DNA from: Pleurotus djamor
Taxonomy: Eukaryota; Basidiomycota; Agaricomycetes; Agaricales; Pleurotaceae
Assembly (NCBI GenBank): GCA_029747585.1
Contig: JAPEVF010000228.1
Span: 1-64,000 of the forward strand
Reading direction: 5' to 3'
DNA: 64,000 bases
Both the position numbers and the translations under genes were made by a program. Of the stretch, positions 36,505 through 47,209 are shown one piece after another. The notes below the pieces were generated by a model that saw only the letters and a list, made by a program, of their open reading frames with translations, had not been told where the DNA came from and made no database searches. Position 1 is the first letter of the stretch. Each line of letters starts with the position of its first letter.

Positions 36505-39476
36505 TCATAAAACTACAAGATCACCGCTGCACGAGTGACACCAGAAGACATGCGATTCGTCGAGGAAGTGCGCGTGTTGATGTTGATGTTGGTGTTGTGA
36601 GCTATTACGGGAGTGGGTGTGATTGTGGTCGTGGTCGTGGTCATGGTGATCATGATCATGAGGTTCCTTGATGGGTGGTAAACCACCAAGAGCCGGCGAC
36701 ATGGGACGTGATGGAGGACTTGACGTCGCGGCCATCTCACTATCGATACGAGCTTTGAGCATGGACAAGCTGACTTTGCGTTTATGAAGCATCTCCGGGG
36801 TGAGATGTTGTTCAAAGATGGAACGGCTAATTGGCGGCGCGGAGAGACTACTCGTTGGTCGATGACCATGCCCACTTCGACTTGAAGGCCGTGAAGGGAC
36901 ACCACTTGACGGTGAGAATGGTCTTGGTATGCTAGCCCTTGATGCTGAACGAACAAGTTGTTCTTCAAGCGTACCAACTTGTTTTTGAAGGGCGTGTGCT
37001 CTCGACTGAGCTTCGAAAACGGAGTCTTCAAGGGCCCGAATAGTTGATTGGGCTGAAGATAGTTCAAGGGCGTGTTGTTGCCGTAACGAATCGAGCATTT
37101 CATGGTCAAGAGCATGCGGTTCATCAGACTTGGTGGGGGATGTAGCCCGTTGTAGGCGTTCTATCTCCTCGTCACGAAGAGTAAGCTCGCTTCGAAGTGC
37201 TTCGAGTTCATTCTGGATACGGTCAAGGAGATCTTGATTTTCATCCTGAAAACAAAACAAGGCATGAGTGACATACGCGGGTTAAGGAATAATTTATAGT
37301 TTCTTACCTGTTCGATCAATTTCTCCTCTAACTCAGTACGCAAAGTTACCAATTCCTCCGCCTGGGCTTTGGAGGTCTTTGTCAGGTTACCGATTTCATC
37401 AAGGCGGCGAGTAGTTTCTTGGATGTGGCTGCTTCTCTCCGATTCCAAGGAGCGGACGCTGGNCATGGCAGACTGCAGCTCAGTTTGTAGTTCGGAGTAG
37501 GCATTCTGCAGTTCTGTCAGTCTGTCCTTCGACTGGTTTTCATCCTTCTCGCGTGAAGTCAATACCGAACGAAGTTTCTCATCGATAACTTCCTTCTGTT
37601 CCCGCAACTCAGCCAAGTCTGACTCCATTTCAGAGATGGTGTGGTCGCGAGACTTGATGGACCGCTCCAAAGCCTCAACTTTTTCCGTAAGTTCGAGTTT
37701 GATTCCAGTAAGCTCCACAATTTTCGGCCGCACTTCGTCCAAAGAGCGCATGAGATTCGTGCCCTCCGTTTGGAGATCGGCTTGCGTTCGTTCTGCATCC
37801 TCGGCTCGACGNATAGCATTACGAACATCCGTTTGGGCTATCTGTAATTGACGGGAGAGGCTGTCAAGCTCCGAAGAGGACGTGTCATGTGCGGTCTGAA
37901 GTTGTTTGATCTGTTCTTCATGCGAGCTCAGCTGAGCTTGTAGGCTGGCTTTATCATGGATAAGAGCATCCTTTTCTGCAGTGATGGCGGCTATCTGGGC
38001 AGTCAGATCGGTCTGCTGATTCGACATTTCATTGATGGTTGCGCGCGCCGAAGCCTCCGCATCACGGGTATTCTGGAGCTGTGACGACCGCTCATCATAC
38101 TCAGTTTTAAGGTTCTGATANACCTATGGATATATGAGCATGCTGGAGGAAGATAACAGTTACTTANTCGCCGTACTTGTTTGAGTTTCGTCAATTTCAA
38201 CTCGAGTTCGTCGGCTCGGTCGCGTGTATTTTGCAAGGATTCTTCTAGCCGTTCGACACGGTCATCGTTTTGTAGCCGTTCTTCGAAGTCCCGGATACGC
38301 TGTATATGCTGAGCGGACTCCAAGTTGAGCTGTTTGATCGTTCCATTCGCAAGCTGCAGCTCTCGTTCCTGTGTCCACCGATAGATAAGTAATATGACAA
38401 AAATGACCGAAGTTCGGCCACTCAACTTGTTCGCGATATCTGTCAGATAGCTCCTTCTCCTTCGCCCGACAGTCATCCACAATGTCTAAGCCTTGGCGAA
38501 CTTCTCGCGTGAGCTGAGCTACGTGTGCCTCAAGTTCTCCGGCTTGAGCCGTTTTCTGCTCAAGGAGCGAAGACGTTTCACGGGCATCTGCGAAATTCCA
38601 TTAAAAAGAGGTATATGCATATACGGAGCGCGGCACAGACTTCGTTCCACGTCCCCGAGTCGCTCCAGTTCGGCTATAAGTCCAGCCTTCTCAGAGACAA
38701 GAAGAGATATCGTTTGCTGTTGACTCTCCCCGTTGCGCNTAGCAGTGTCAAGCTCGGAACGCAGTTGCTGTAGCTGAGAGTGTAAGCCCTTCGAGACTTC
38801 TTGTTCTTGGGCCAACTTGGACTCCATATCACGGAAAGCTGTTTCTGAGTTTAATGGACGCGTTTCTGCTGGTTGTATGCAACATGCCTGAGAGTTCGCC
38901 ATTCAGCCGCTCCACTTCAGCAGCCAAAGAGTCTCGCTGAGCCTGTAATGCCTTCAACGCTCCATCGTCTTGAGTTGGCCCGCTAACACCATTGGAGTAC
39001 GAGGACGCGCGTTGCAGTGACGCTGTATTCTCCGGCCCAGCTGGTATGGGATTCGACTGCACCCTCGGAAGAGACGAGAGCCAGTCGTCGCTCTTCGAAT
39101 CNCCAAACCTGCAGGAGGCCGTCCTGTTCACATCGCTAGGACAAAGTTCATTTTATGCACGTACAGGTTTGCTGGGTCCCGGTATTCAGGTTCAGCTCCA
39201 GACGGGGNGCCCACCCTTGTTTCAGAAGTTGCTGGTGGGTCGGATGGCTGTGGNGTGAAAGACCGAGATGCAGGCGGGCTAATGACGGGCGAGGATGGCA
39301 AGTCCACCGTACTAGTCGCGGGTGTGCCAGCGGCCTTCTTCTGTTGCTGCCTCTTCTTATTTAACTGTGGCCCGGCGGTGAGAGTAGGTAATTGTGCTCA
39401 TATCGGTTGCTTAATGAGTTGGACATACCAATGCCTTCGCTCTGGCTGCCTTGGCTGCGCGGTCATCTTCGGACAT
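36505..39476 (-). CDS. Golgin-like long coiled-coil protein
   Basis: The short first exon (39429-39476) encodes MSEDDRAAKAARAKAL and is followed by LNKKRQQQKKAAGTPATS. This is the basic amphipathic start seen in GM130-type golgins, which tether vesicles at the Golgi. After a Ser/Pro linker, almost all of the protein to about 36950 is heptad-rich coiled coil (LKALQAQRDSLAAEVERLNG; TISLLVSEKAGLIAELERL; LQTEGTNLMRSLDEVRPKIV). TISLLVSEKA closely resembles GM130/GOLGA2. A helix, TPEMLHKRKVSLSMLKARID, precedes a histidine-rich run and a terminal FLDESHVFWCHSCSGDLVVL. At least six exons are present. N bases at about 37463, 37812, 38121, 38167, 38739, 39102, 39208 and 39254 lie in or near exons but do not shift the frame where checked. 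The golgin assignment rests on architecture and the N-terminus, not on a full alignment. Confidence 0.7.
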
Positions 39477-40112
39477 ATTTGACGACAATGTGGCTTCAGC
39501 AGGCTACACGGCCAGGACACGTCAATGAGTATCCAGGAAATGAAAAGGCGAGCGCGTTTATGGATGGCTGAGTGTTGAGCCAGGGAATGAGGAGCCTACA
39601 GAGCGTCCGAGGACGTGAAATGGATGTGTGGCAAGTCGACGTGTCGCATCGCGAACTTCAAATATTCTCAAGCCAGTCAAACAACTCAATTTCACTCCAG
39701 TTTGGTTCATCACGGCGGTCAAATAATGAATGTACAGGTATATGAAATTCCGACTAACATGACTTAAGAAAAAATAAGAACTGCCGTTGTTTATAGACCA
39801 AANAAGTGAGAGAGAGAGCAGGAGAAGAAAGGGAGACGGGGGAGGACAGTTAGGGATGGTTGAATACCTGCAAAGATATTTACATGTTGCGCGCCAGGTA
39901 ACATGGCTGTAAAAAGTGCAATAATAGCAATATGCAGTAAAGACTGGATCGAAGGCGTCCATTCCAACGGGTCGGTGGCGGCTCGCAGGTGAGTATGGGG
40001 TTTGTATAAGTAAACATATATGATGCAAGGGAAAGACTGAGACACGGAGACGAGAAAGAAGGGTGTTGCTGGAGGGGAAATGACGGATAAAATAACATAC
40101 ACATGCCGATGC

Positions 40113-41399
40113 CTATGCCCAGACCTAAAGCCACGCAAATTATCAGTTCGACAAATCAGAAGCAGTACGAAAAGTCACGTACCCGGAGCGTGCTGTCCCA
40201 GGAGCCTGTGCAGAGAGCCATACCATCGGCACTGACCCCCAAGCAACTGACTCTGTTTTCATGGCCAGTCAAAACCCCGACACGCTCGCCCTTTAATGTG
40301 TCCCAAACATTGCACGTCCAATCATCGTAGCCACCGAACAGAATACGACCAGAGATTGAGAATGCAACGGAAGTGATACCACAAAGGATGTTATCATGCG
40401 TAAACGCATTTAACTCCCGGTCAGCCCGAATATCGAACAGCCGGCAAGAAGCATCGTCCGATCCAGTTGCGAACGCGTCTCCATTCGGGAAGAACCTGAG
40501 GGACAATTAATTCACGATGAACCACCATAAATCCAGACAAGAAGACTCACTGGACGGCGTTGATATCGGATTCGTGACCAGTAAAGGTTTGAGTGGCACG
40601 GCCACTTCGAATATCCCAGAGTTTTGCTGTTGCGTCACATGCACCGGAGACAAAGACGTTCTGGTTAGGGCCAAGGGACAAACTGGGCAAACATCAACAT
40701 GGGAAAAATGCATGTGGGCACCCGAAATGGTGCACATACCTCATCACATCACCGGTATGGTCGCTGAACTCAACCACACGGACGCCGGCCTCAATATCCC
40801 ACAGCATACACGTCATGTCGCCCGAAGACGTTACAATTTGTCGGTCGTTGATGAAACGGCAGCAACTCAAGTAACCAGAGTGTGCGCTAAGTTCGCGAGC
40901 GCCACGAACGCTGGCACCAGCGTCCTTGTTGTTAAGATTGTAGATCGAGCAAATGTTATCGAGACCACCGCAAGCGACGAAGTTTCCGGACGGCGAATAG
41001 GCACAGGTCATCACCCAACTGGAGCGCAATGGAATAGCGTGAACCTTGTTAGTAGTGTAAGCATCCCAAACGATGAGTTTTCCGTCTTGCGAAGCCGAAA
41101 CGAGGTGTCGACGGTCAGCAGCCCAGTGCATAGCGTATATTTTCGCAAGATGTCCTCGCAGCGCCCGTCGAGGGCGCATGACTATCCGTGGTAGGGCGTC
41201 GACTTCTGCCGCCATGGCGCGCACTAGAGTCGTCAGGCACCATACTTTGAGCCCACCTGACCGAGCTGAAAAATGGTAAGGACGCACGACTAGTATCTGC
41301 TGACGATTCCTTCTTTGCTCGAATCTTTTCCTTCAAGCTCTCCGCCTCTCTGCGAGCAGCGGCAATCCGCTCTTGAATATCTCCCTGATTCTGCGACAT
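40113..41399 (-). CDS. Heterotrimeric G-protein beta subunit (WD40)
   Basis: Gbeta pairs with Ggamma at the plasma membrane and relays pheromone and nutrient signals. The start at 41399 gives an N-terminal helix ([20 protein letters not shown]), followed across an intron by [20 protein letters not shown]. Seven WD40 blades follow, recognisable by [79 protein letters not shown] and [11 protein letters not shown]. The last exon is only 12 bases (40113-40124) and supplies VWA and the stop after WDSTLR, the exact C-terminus expected of Gbeta. The product is about 350 residues, the usual length. At least four introns interrupt it. It is one of the most conserved genes in the window. Confidence 0.96.
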
Positions 41400-43452
41400 T
41401 GTTTACGGGGCCAATGTGATCTAGCTTATAAGTTCCTTGCTCTACAACGAGAGACAAAGGCGGAAGAAATGAGGACTGTGAAAGGGGGAGGAGAGGATGA
41501 TGGCAAAGGCAAACCTTTGGAGGAGTGAGAAGNAAAAAAAGAGAAGCGCGGAGATTCCAATGGCTGCTTAGTGGAAATTTCGTGGGAAATGTGCCTGTTC
41601 GATGAGCTAGGTGTTCCCTAGAAGCCTGTCGGTGTCGAGGACGACAGCGACGGAAGAGGTGGTGAGGAACGGTGAGGAAAGAAAGAAAAAAGGATGTGGG
41701 AAGGGAGAAAGGCTGTGAGGGAGCTCAAAGCTGGACAGGTTGCTGACCTCTGATGGAATGATCTTTGCGACCGTCCGGCCAACACCGACACCTACGCCAT
41801 CAATTTACAATCTCCGCCCCAATTCTTCACATCCCCCTGTCTTGTCACTCAACTGCGAGTGCCTGTTGCATCCGATGTAACCTGATTCTCTCAACCCATA
41901 ACTGGAACTTTCACTCAGGGCTGGCATCATCTCGTAACGCTATTCTGGCGATCTCACAGGCCGAATGGACTTGGACTTCATAATTTCCCCAAGTCGCGTG
42001 TTGGACTGCAGCCTGCCCACATCACCCGGATCTGTCACTCGGCTACCCCTCCTCGTACTCGAAATGGGAAACACCCTGAATCACCCGTCGGGAGCGTCGC
42101 TAGCAATCTGCAAGCAATGATAAAAACCCTCAAGCAATATTGTGCGGGTGCCTTGCTTTTTGACGATTGATCACAATAATACTCAGGTGCCGTAACACCT
42201 TACCAGCACCATTTTCGTGGGCCCATCAAGATCTTCGTGCTACATCCTGGTTCCTCTGACCCCAACCCGAATTGTACTGTCTTTGAAATTGCCCTCGAAA
42301 GGTGACATCGAAATAACATGCTCTCATGAACCTTGCTGTCCACGGAGATGCTGTTGGGCGATGGCCGAGCAACATGAATATTCATTTACTCGTTCTCCGT
42401 ACATCGAGGCTCATGGACTTCAAGGCTCGACGTCCTGGTGGGACCAGTTTCATGAACGAACGACATAGCTGTGACTTCTCACGTGGGTCATCAAGCGTGT
42501 ATCTCCGCTCACGCCCAAGTCAATTTGTCTTCAACAATCCGAACGAAGTACATGCAAGTTTCATATGATCATTTGGCTCCTGGAAGATCGATGCCAATTT
42601 CCGCCACGCTATTCAGTCTGGCCAGCCTGGTCCGATACACGGATTGAAGAGCATCTTTGCTTTGGCCACGACATCATTGGCGCGGCTACTGATGGTCTCC
42701 CGACCTTGCGGGACCGCAATCTACAGCCACTTATAGGTCCCGGACGTGATTTCAAACGACCAAGCTTCTTCGCCCCACAGCATCCCTCTTTTGGGCATAA
42801 TTCGACATCTAGGATGTATAGTTTCTTGAAGTAGAATTGCTCTTTCTCTCCAGAACTCGACCAGCGCTAACCTTACACCCGACGTTATATCGTTGATGGT
42901 TTTTCCATTTCCCGAGCCGCTGATGCGCTTTGTACGCTATCGAGATGGTCCGCCGTTTCTCCATTTTGGAACTTAACATCTTTCCAGTTTGTAACTTCGA
43001 ACGGCAGCGGTACGGCGACCCTTGCAGTCCACTCCCGCTCCATTGACCAAATTGCCTTTGCCAATTCTTTCGCGGTCTCGACATTGTCTGCTGTCTTCAA
43101 CAGCGCCTCCGAAGGACGGGTGTTCTGCTCAAAACAGCGTTCATTTCCTCGCTTTTCCCTCGGATTCTAGGGTGTTTTACCTCTTCGACCAACGATGTAT
43201 GGCTTCCATCCGGGTGATCCANCAATTACAGGAAATGTGTCGACTAGCGGGCTGACCGAGGAATTAACCAATTGCAGCCTGTATCAACTACTCCCATGAT
43301 CAAGAAGACTTTTTCGTCGGAGGATGCGTGCTTGACGAACAGCATAAACCACGTACAAAAGGCAGAGGAGTTTCTGCAGCTATCTTGATCAACAAGCAAC
43401 TCTTTCAAGTCTCATCGCAGCTACACAAACCACCAGATTCAACATAAGAACA
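41400..43452. other. Intergenic stretch with one coding-like minus-strand frame
   Basis: About 2 kb. On the minus strand, 42885 to about 43171, an open frame reads like protein (AKELAKAIWSMEREWTARVA; VPLPFEVTNWKDVKFQNGET). It has a TAG just upstream and no in-frame ATG in its own exon, and it ends at 42885. It could be an internal exon of an unresolved gene or a gene relic. A candidate acceptor (ccctag) lies at its upstream end. The remainder, including the Gbeta promoter, shows nothing else. N bases lie at 41533 and 43221. Confidence 0.4.
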
Positions 43453-43801
43453 ATGTCTGCCATTAGTACGCCATTTTCACTCCTTTTGCACGTCTGTGGC
43501 ACCTTTGTAACCTTTTGCCTTCCTTCCTCCAGCTCCTCGTCGCCGTTTCAACAACTACCTTCAAGGAAATCATATCACAGGAAGGGTGGAGGCCACTGCT
43601 AGTGGCCCCCAGCACCAGCAAAGATGGGTTGCTATAGTCTATAGTGAGTCTTCGCTCGCTGGATACTTGGCCAGAGTCTGGGTTGATATGCCTCCAGTCA
43701 ACGACGAGCCCATGTTTCAAACCCGATCTCAGCCGTGCCCTACTAAAGCCGGTGCAGAAGACCAGGCTTGCCAACTCTACTTGGACAATTTGTCCCAATG
43801 A
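43453..43801 (+). CDS. Mini-protein A: single double-stranded-RNA-binding motif
   Basis: Three exons, 43453-43465, 43533-43643 and 43698-43801, join in frame to 75 residues. Nearly the whole product is one dsRBM: helix 1 (RRRFNNYLQGN), strands around SGPQHQQRWVAIVY and INDEPMFQTRS, and the C-terminal helix KAGAEDQACQLYLDNL. The canonical GP.H....W and K.A..D.A...L positions are present. The basic residue expected before the last helix is only partly kept (PCPTKAGAED). The last intron (43644-43697) is phase 1 and cuts between strands, the same place as in mini-proteins B and C. No membrane or signal segment is seen. RNA binding is inferred from the fold. No TATA box is evident upstream. Confidence 0.72.
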
Positions 43802-44327
43802 AGGCCCTTATTACGAATCTCGTAGAGTTGATACGCATACGTCTTTGGCCATAGAATAGGGGAATGACATAGGAGGCCATTATCCAAACACGCCGCAACA
43901 ACCTGTCTCGCTGAGGCGATCTTCTTTACTAGCGCCAGGTATTGTGACTAAAGAATCAATCCGTGCTAACGGACAACTTGGATGGCAATCATTGTCATTG
44001 TAGCTCAGCTCTACTGGAACCAAGCTCAACCTCCTCATGGAAGGCATCACCTCATGCCCTCCAGCATTACTCAGAGCAACCCCGGCTCATCTTGATTTCG
44101 CGAAAGCAAAGGTCGAGCTCTCACTTCTGGTGCACTTGCTTGTCACCGCAGTCGGTAATGATAGACACTCCCCCTCTAGCCATTCGTGATGGGCTCTTAA
44201 TAGCGGCTCTTTTGACATAAGGCTAACCTCGTGTTCGCAACTCCCCTCCGCCTTCATGCCTCATCTGACGAGTACTTCTCGAGCTTCGTCATTTCCTTTC
44301 ATACTCTNGGGGGGGGGGCTCCCTGAA

Positions 44328-44450
44328 TTACTGAGGACTCGATCTAGCAAATGAAAATGAAATAGCCGTTGGTTTCAACGTATGAGAAGATCTTTTCCAT
44401 GGAATCCCAGCAACCACTATATATAATGTGCGCGAGTCCACCCATGGTTC
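44328..44450 (+). promoter_or_regulatory. Putative promoter of mini-protein B with TATA box
   Basis: The sequence tatatataa at 44418-44426 lies 54 bases upstream of the ATG at 44472, a spacing typical of a TATA element with a short leader. Close upstream is a poly-G run (about 44309-44318) beside an N. The assignment is by pattern and position only. Confidence 0.4.
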
Positions 44451-44471
44451 TCCAGAATTTCGATTCCGAAT

Positions 44472-44872
44472 ATGCCTAGTGGTGAGTCCCCTTGTACATA
44501 AAATCCAGTACCCCAGTGACGTCGCAACGTAGATGACGAAATAGTCGCGTTGAACAACTGTACCTGAGAATTCACTTCTTGGCTGGTGTACGTCGTCGCT
44601 CATAATTCTCCATCACAGACCTACAGGCTCGAGGAAGACTTGCTTCTTTAAGCTGGAGTTATAGTCGAAGCGGAGTCCCCCACTCACCTCAATGGACGGC
44701 GCGGGTCCAAAGTACGTGTATCTCGCTTTCTTTGCTCTCGGTGTTGACGGATTCTGTGCCAGTTGACCGGACAACACGTGGCACTGGTACTGCCAGTCGG
44801 AAGAATGATGCCAGGAAGCAGGCTGCAGCTGCGGCCCTACACTCTCTGGAAATGGAGGCGCTGGATAGCTGA
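44472..44872 (+). CDS. Mini-protein B: single double-stranded-RNA-binding motif
   Basis: Four exons (44472-44481, 44533-44559, 44619-44711, 44763-44872) give 79 residues. The 10-base first exon encodes MPS plus one base, and all three introns are phase 1. Helix 1 is DEIVALNNYLQARG; strands follow in WSYSRSGVPHSPQWTARVQ and IDRTTRGTGTASRK; the last helix is KNDARKQAAAAALHSLE. This is the best dsRBM of the three, with the complete GTGTASRKNDARKQAA pattern that contacts the RNA phosphates. The protein ends at ALDS, with no room for another domain. Small free-standing dsRBM proteins can compete for or chaperone dsRNA, but a role here is inference. It lies 670 bp after mini-protein A. Confidence 0.78.
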
Positions 44873-45603
44873 ATGCTTTACTTGTCGTGCTTGATTGTGC
44901 TCATCCGTTTGTTTGGACTTTGTTAGCTTTTGGACCGTTCTATTTATGATTTCGCTGGTTGAAATCCTGCAATCCATCTGTCTCTTCTTTAATGGATGCG
45001 AGACGATCAAAAATCGATGCAGTGATCAACAAGTTCTCACCGGCTCGCATAGCGCAATTATTTGGGCCCGTCGAATCGCTTGGGCCAACACTTCGCCTGA
45101 CCGGAATAAGAAGCAGCACATCATATCAGTCCTTGGCGTCTCCAGCCAGACATCCTTCATGATCATGTTTGGGTATCCAACCTACAAAGAGCACCCCGAT
45201 GTCTGGAACTTTGCTCCCACTTCCAGAAGCCGAAAGAAGTTTAATCATACAGCCTCCTACAGGATCGGAAGGTAATGTACGGGCATATCGATCAGAAACA
45301 GAATATATCTCACGTCACCAAGTCGTATGACTACTGAAAAATCTAATCGCCTACACCGGGTGCTCCCACACAGCGCGTTCAGCCGCCAGTCACGCCGTAT
45401 GTCCCGGCGGTTATCAAATTCGTCAAGCATCGTGCCAGTCCCAATGAGATGGTGCCACAGCTCGGTGGAATTTGATATGATTGAGCCAGAAAGGTCCGCC
45501 ATCAGTTCGTCTCTTTTCGCACCCGTCCAATAAACTAGTGCATAGCACCACCTCCACCCGCTCCCCGGATATCTTCATCCGTTTCTAGGACGAGGCCTAT
45601 GCT

Positions 45604-45693
45604 CTCGGATATACCCCGTTATGTCAATGGCAGAACTGCCAGCGCCAAGGCCGCTCAACGAGCAGGCATCATGGTCCTGACCGAGCGTTGACT
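45604..45693 (+). pseudogene. Possible relic of a dsRBM exon
   Basis: The frame starting at 45604 reads YVNGRTASAKAAQRAGIMVL and stops at 45693. This resembles the third strand and last helix of a dsRBM (compare GTASRKNDARKQAAAAAL in mini-protein B). No helix 1 or upstream W-containing strand joins to it, and the preceding segment is not clearly coding. It may be a decayed fourth copy, or chance similarity. Confidence 0.3.
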
Positions 45694-45903
45694 AGTGAAT
45701 CCAGATTGCAAGCGCATTGGTTCCTACGGGTTAGTAAACCTCCGACATCTCATGCGGAGGTAAATTGGTTTTGAGCTAGTTCGGTAAGCTGAATGACTCC
45801 TCAGAGCACGACGAGCTCGTCTCAACAGGACCCAATTATGAATTATCCCTCCGAAACCTGTTCGGGTCGATATGATGCTGATTTTACGGACCTAGAGTTT
45901 CTT

Positions 45904-45988
45904 GTCTCGATTTCCTTGAAATGGTAGACGTAGGTGTCTCAATCTCTTGGAAATGGTAAACGTAGGAGGGACGCTTGACGTATAAAAG
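45904..45988 (+). promoter_or_regulatory. Tandem 32-bp duplication and TATA box upstream of mini-protein C
   Basis: Two imperfect 32-bp copies lie end to end at 45904-45935 and 45936-45967 (both contain tggaaatggta or tgaaatggta and acgtagg). A TATA box, tataaaag, follows at 45981-45988. The ATG of mini-protein C is at 46042, 61 bases after the TATA start. A duplicated upstream activator site is the likely reading. Confidence 0.5.
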
Positions 45989-46041
45989 AGACGCTATCTT
46001 GCTACAGTAAGCACCATATCGTATCAAACAACTAGCTCAGC

Positions 46042-46537
46042 ATGACTGGACGTACGTCGTCTCGCACAATAAACCTTACTGTCATGCTTACCGTTTTCAG
46101 GTCACACTACCGCATTGAACAACTGTCCGTCATCGGTGTACTCGTCTCCCACTCAGTTTTTCTGATCATAGGTCATAGATATTGCGCAAAACAGTCCGTC
46201 CACTAGTCTTGGTTACGCAGATAGCAAGACAGGCCCCGTGCGTCGTCTCCTCGGTTTCGTCTCGGACGAGTCCTGATGCTTTCACTAGGCCAATGGACCC
46301 ACCTGGACTGTCACCTGCAAACGTCCGTCTTTTACCCATCATCTTCAATAATGACAAATTTTTCAGCTTTATTCTTACAGTCAACAATGAAGTCAGGGGG
46401 ATTGGCACTCATCTAAGTAAGGCTGCGGCAAAGGATCAAGCCTCCCAACAGGCATTAGAGGTGAGGGGCCTCTCTGTATCAACTCTAACGTTTCACCTTA
46501 TCGCAGCAATTAGTGGTTGAAGCAGAACGCTCCCTGA
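46042..46537 (+). CDS. Mini-protein C: single double-stranded-RNA-binding motif
   Basis: Six small exons (46042-46051, 46101-46124, 46179-46237, 46289-46322, 46381-46460, 46514-46537) chain in frame to 76 residues. Exon 1 has the same 10-base length as in mini-protein B. Helix 1 is HTTALNNYIAQN; the strands are TWTVTCK and LNNEVRGIGTHLS; the last helix is KAAAKDQASQQALEWLKQ. The GIGTHLSKAAAKDQA block is a textbook dsRBM signature. Introns 1, 2 and 4 are phase 1 and match the positions in mini-protein B; intron 4 matches the shared site in all three genes. The 3' splice choice for the last exon is uncertain: an alternative acceptor after cgcag would give a longer tail. The upstream region holds a TATA box. 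Confidence 0.7.
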
Positions 46538-46721
46538 AGTGCTTCGTTATGGTGTTGGACTATATTGGAGTAGATATGCCTGTTATTACTTACCGGTTTC
46601 TCGGTTATAATTACCAAACTTGGCTACTTATGATTCGCGGTGTTTTAAAATGACCCCGCGTGACGCGTGACTACCGAGAGCTCCGAATGACCGAATTCGT
46701 TGTTCTTATTCCTTATTCTCC

Positions 46722-47058
46722 ATGTCGTTTGGTCGTCGAGCCGTTCCATTGCTCCTTGCAGGTGCTACAGGTACTCTTCCTTTTGATGGGCTGGATTCGG
46801 TCTCTCGTAACTAGCTACTTATGGAAAATTTACAGGTGTTGTCTCAGGCATTTACATCTTCCAGCCACTTCTGAGTGCTGAGAAGCAGAGACGTCAAAGT
46901 GGGTAAGGACAAACCGAGTCAGTGTTTTATCTTTGATGTACCTCAACTCCCTGTATAGCTTGACGACGGATGAGCCTCACCGAAACGAACAGGCCGCGCC
47001 GTCTGCCAATACTTCCCCAGTCGGCGGGTCTCCACCAACTACCCCCAAAGCGCCCTGA
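46722..47058 (+). CDS. Small single-pass membrane protein (71 residues)
   Basis: Three exons, 46722-46770, 46836-46902 and 46959-47058, sum to exactly 72 codons. The product begins MSFGRRAVPLLLAGATGVVS and continues GIYIFQPLLSAEKQRRQSG, giving one membrane helix after a short basic N-terminus. A soluble proline-rich tail (SANTSPVGGSPPTTPKAP) follows. Arg-Arg before a single helix and tiny size are common in inner-membrane mitochondrial assembly factors and small accessory subunits, so that is a possible location. No family is recognised. The gene is convergent with Sad1, whose stop is 151 bp away. Confidence 0.6.
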
Positions 47059-47209
47059 TTTCCAGTTTAGAGGAACATTATTTTGACGTTTAGGTTTTAT
47101 ACTCATATCACATCAGGTACATAGAATAATATACAGCCTCCATGGTGCAGTGCAGTATCTGATGACCGGTGCCCGATGTCAATATGTATGGCCATGTGCT
47201 AACATGAGA

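Larger units (their letters stand above)
44873..46041. other. Spacer between dsRBM genes with unresolved open frames
   Basis: About 1.2 kb. Open frames occur on both strands (44895-45275 plus; 45257-45502 minus), but no complete gene could be built. The plus frame ends with WNFAPTSRSRKKFNHTASYR, faintly like the second half of a dsRBM. A possible relic is annotated separately at 45604-45693, and promoter repeats at 45904-45967. Confidence 0.4.

Noticed and set aside
36559..36670. Minisatellite or CRISPR-like repeat
   Set aside because: The repetitive pattern is the codon repeat for His/Asp and His/Gln in the golgin-like protein, without spacers.
44895..45275. 126-residue plus-strand open frame
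   Set aside because: Composition is mixed, the upstream half is hydrophobic without a plausible start context, and no splice structure supports it; only its end is faintly dsRBM-like.
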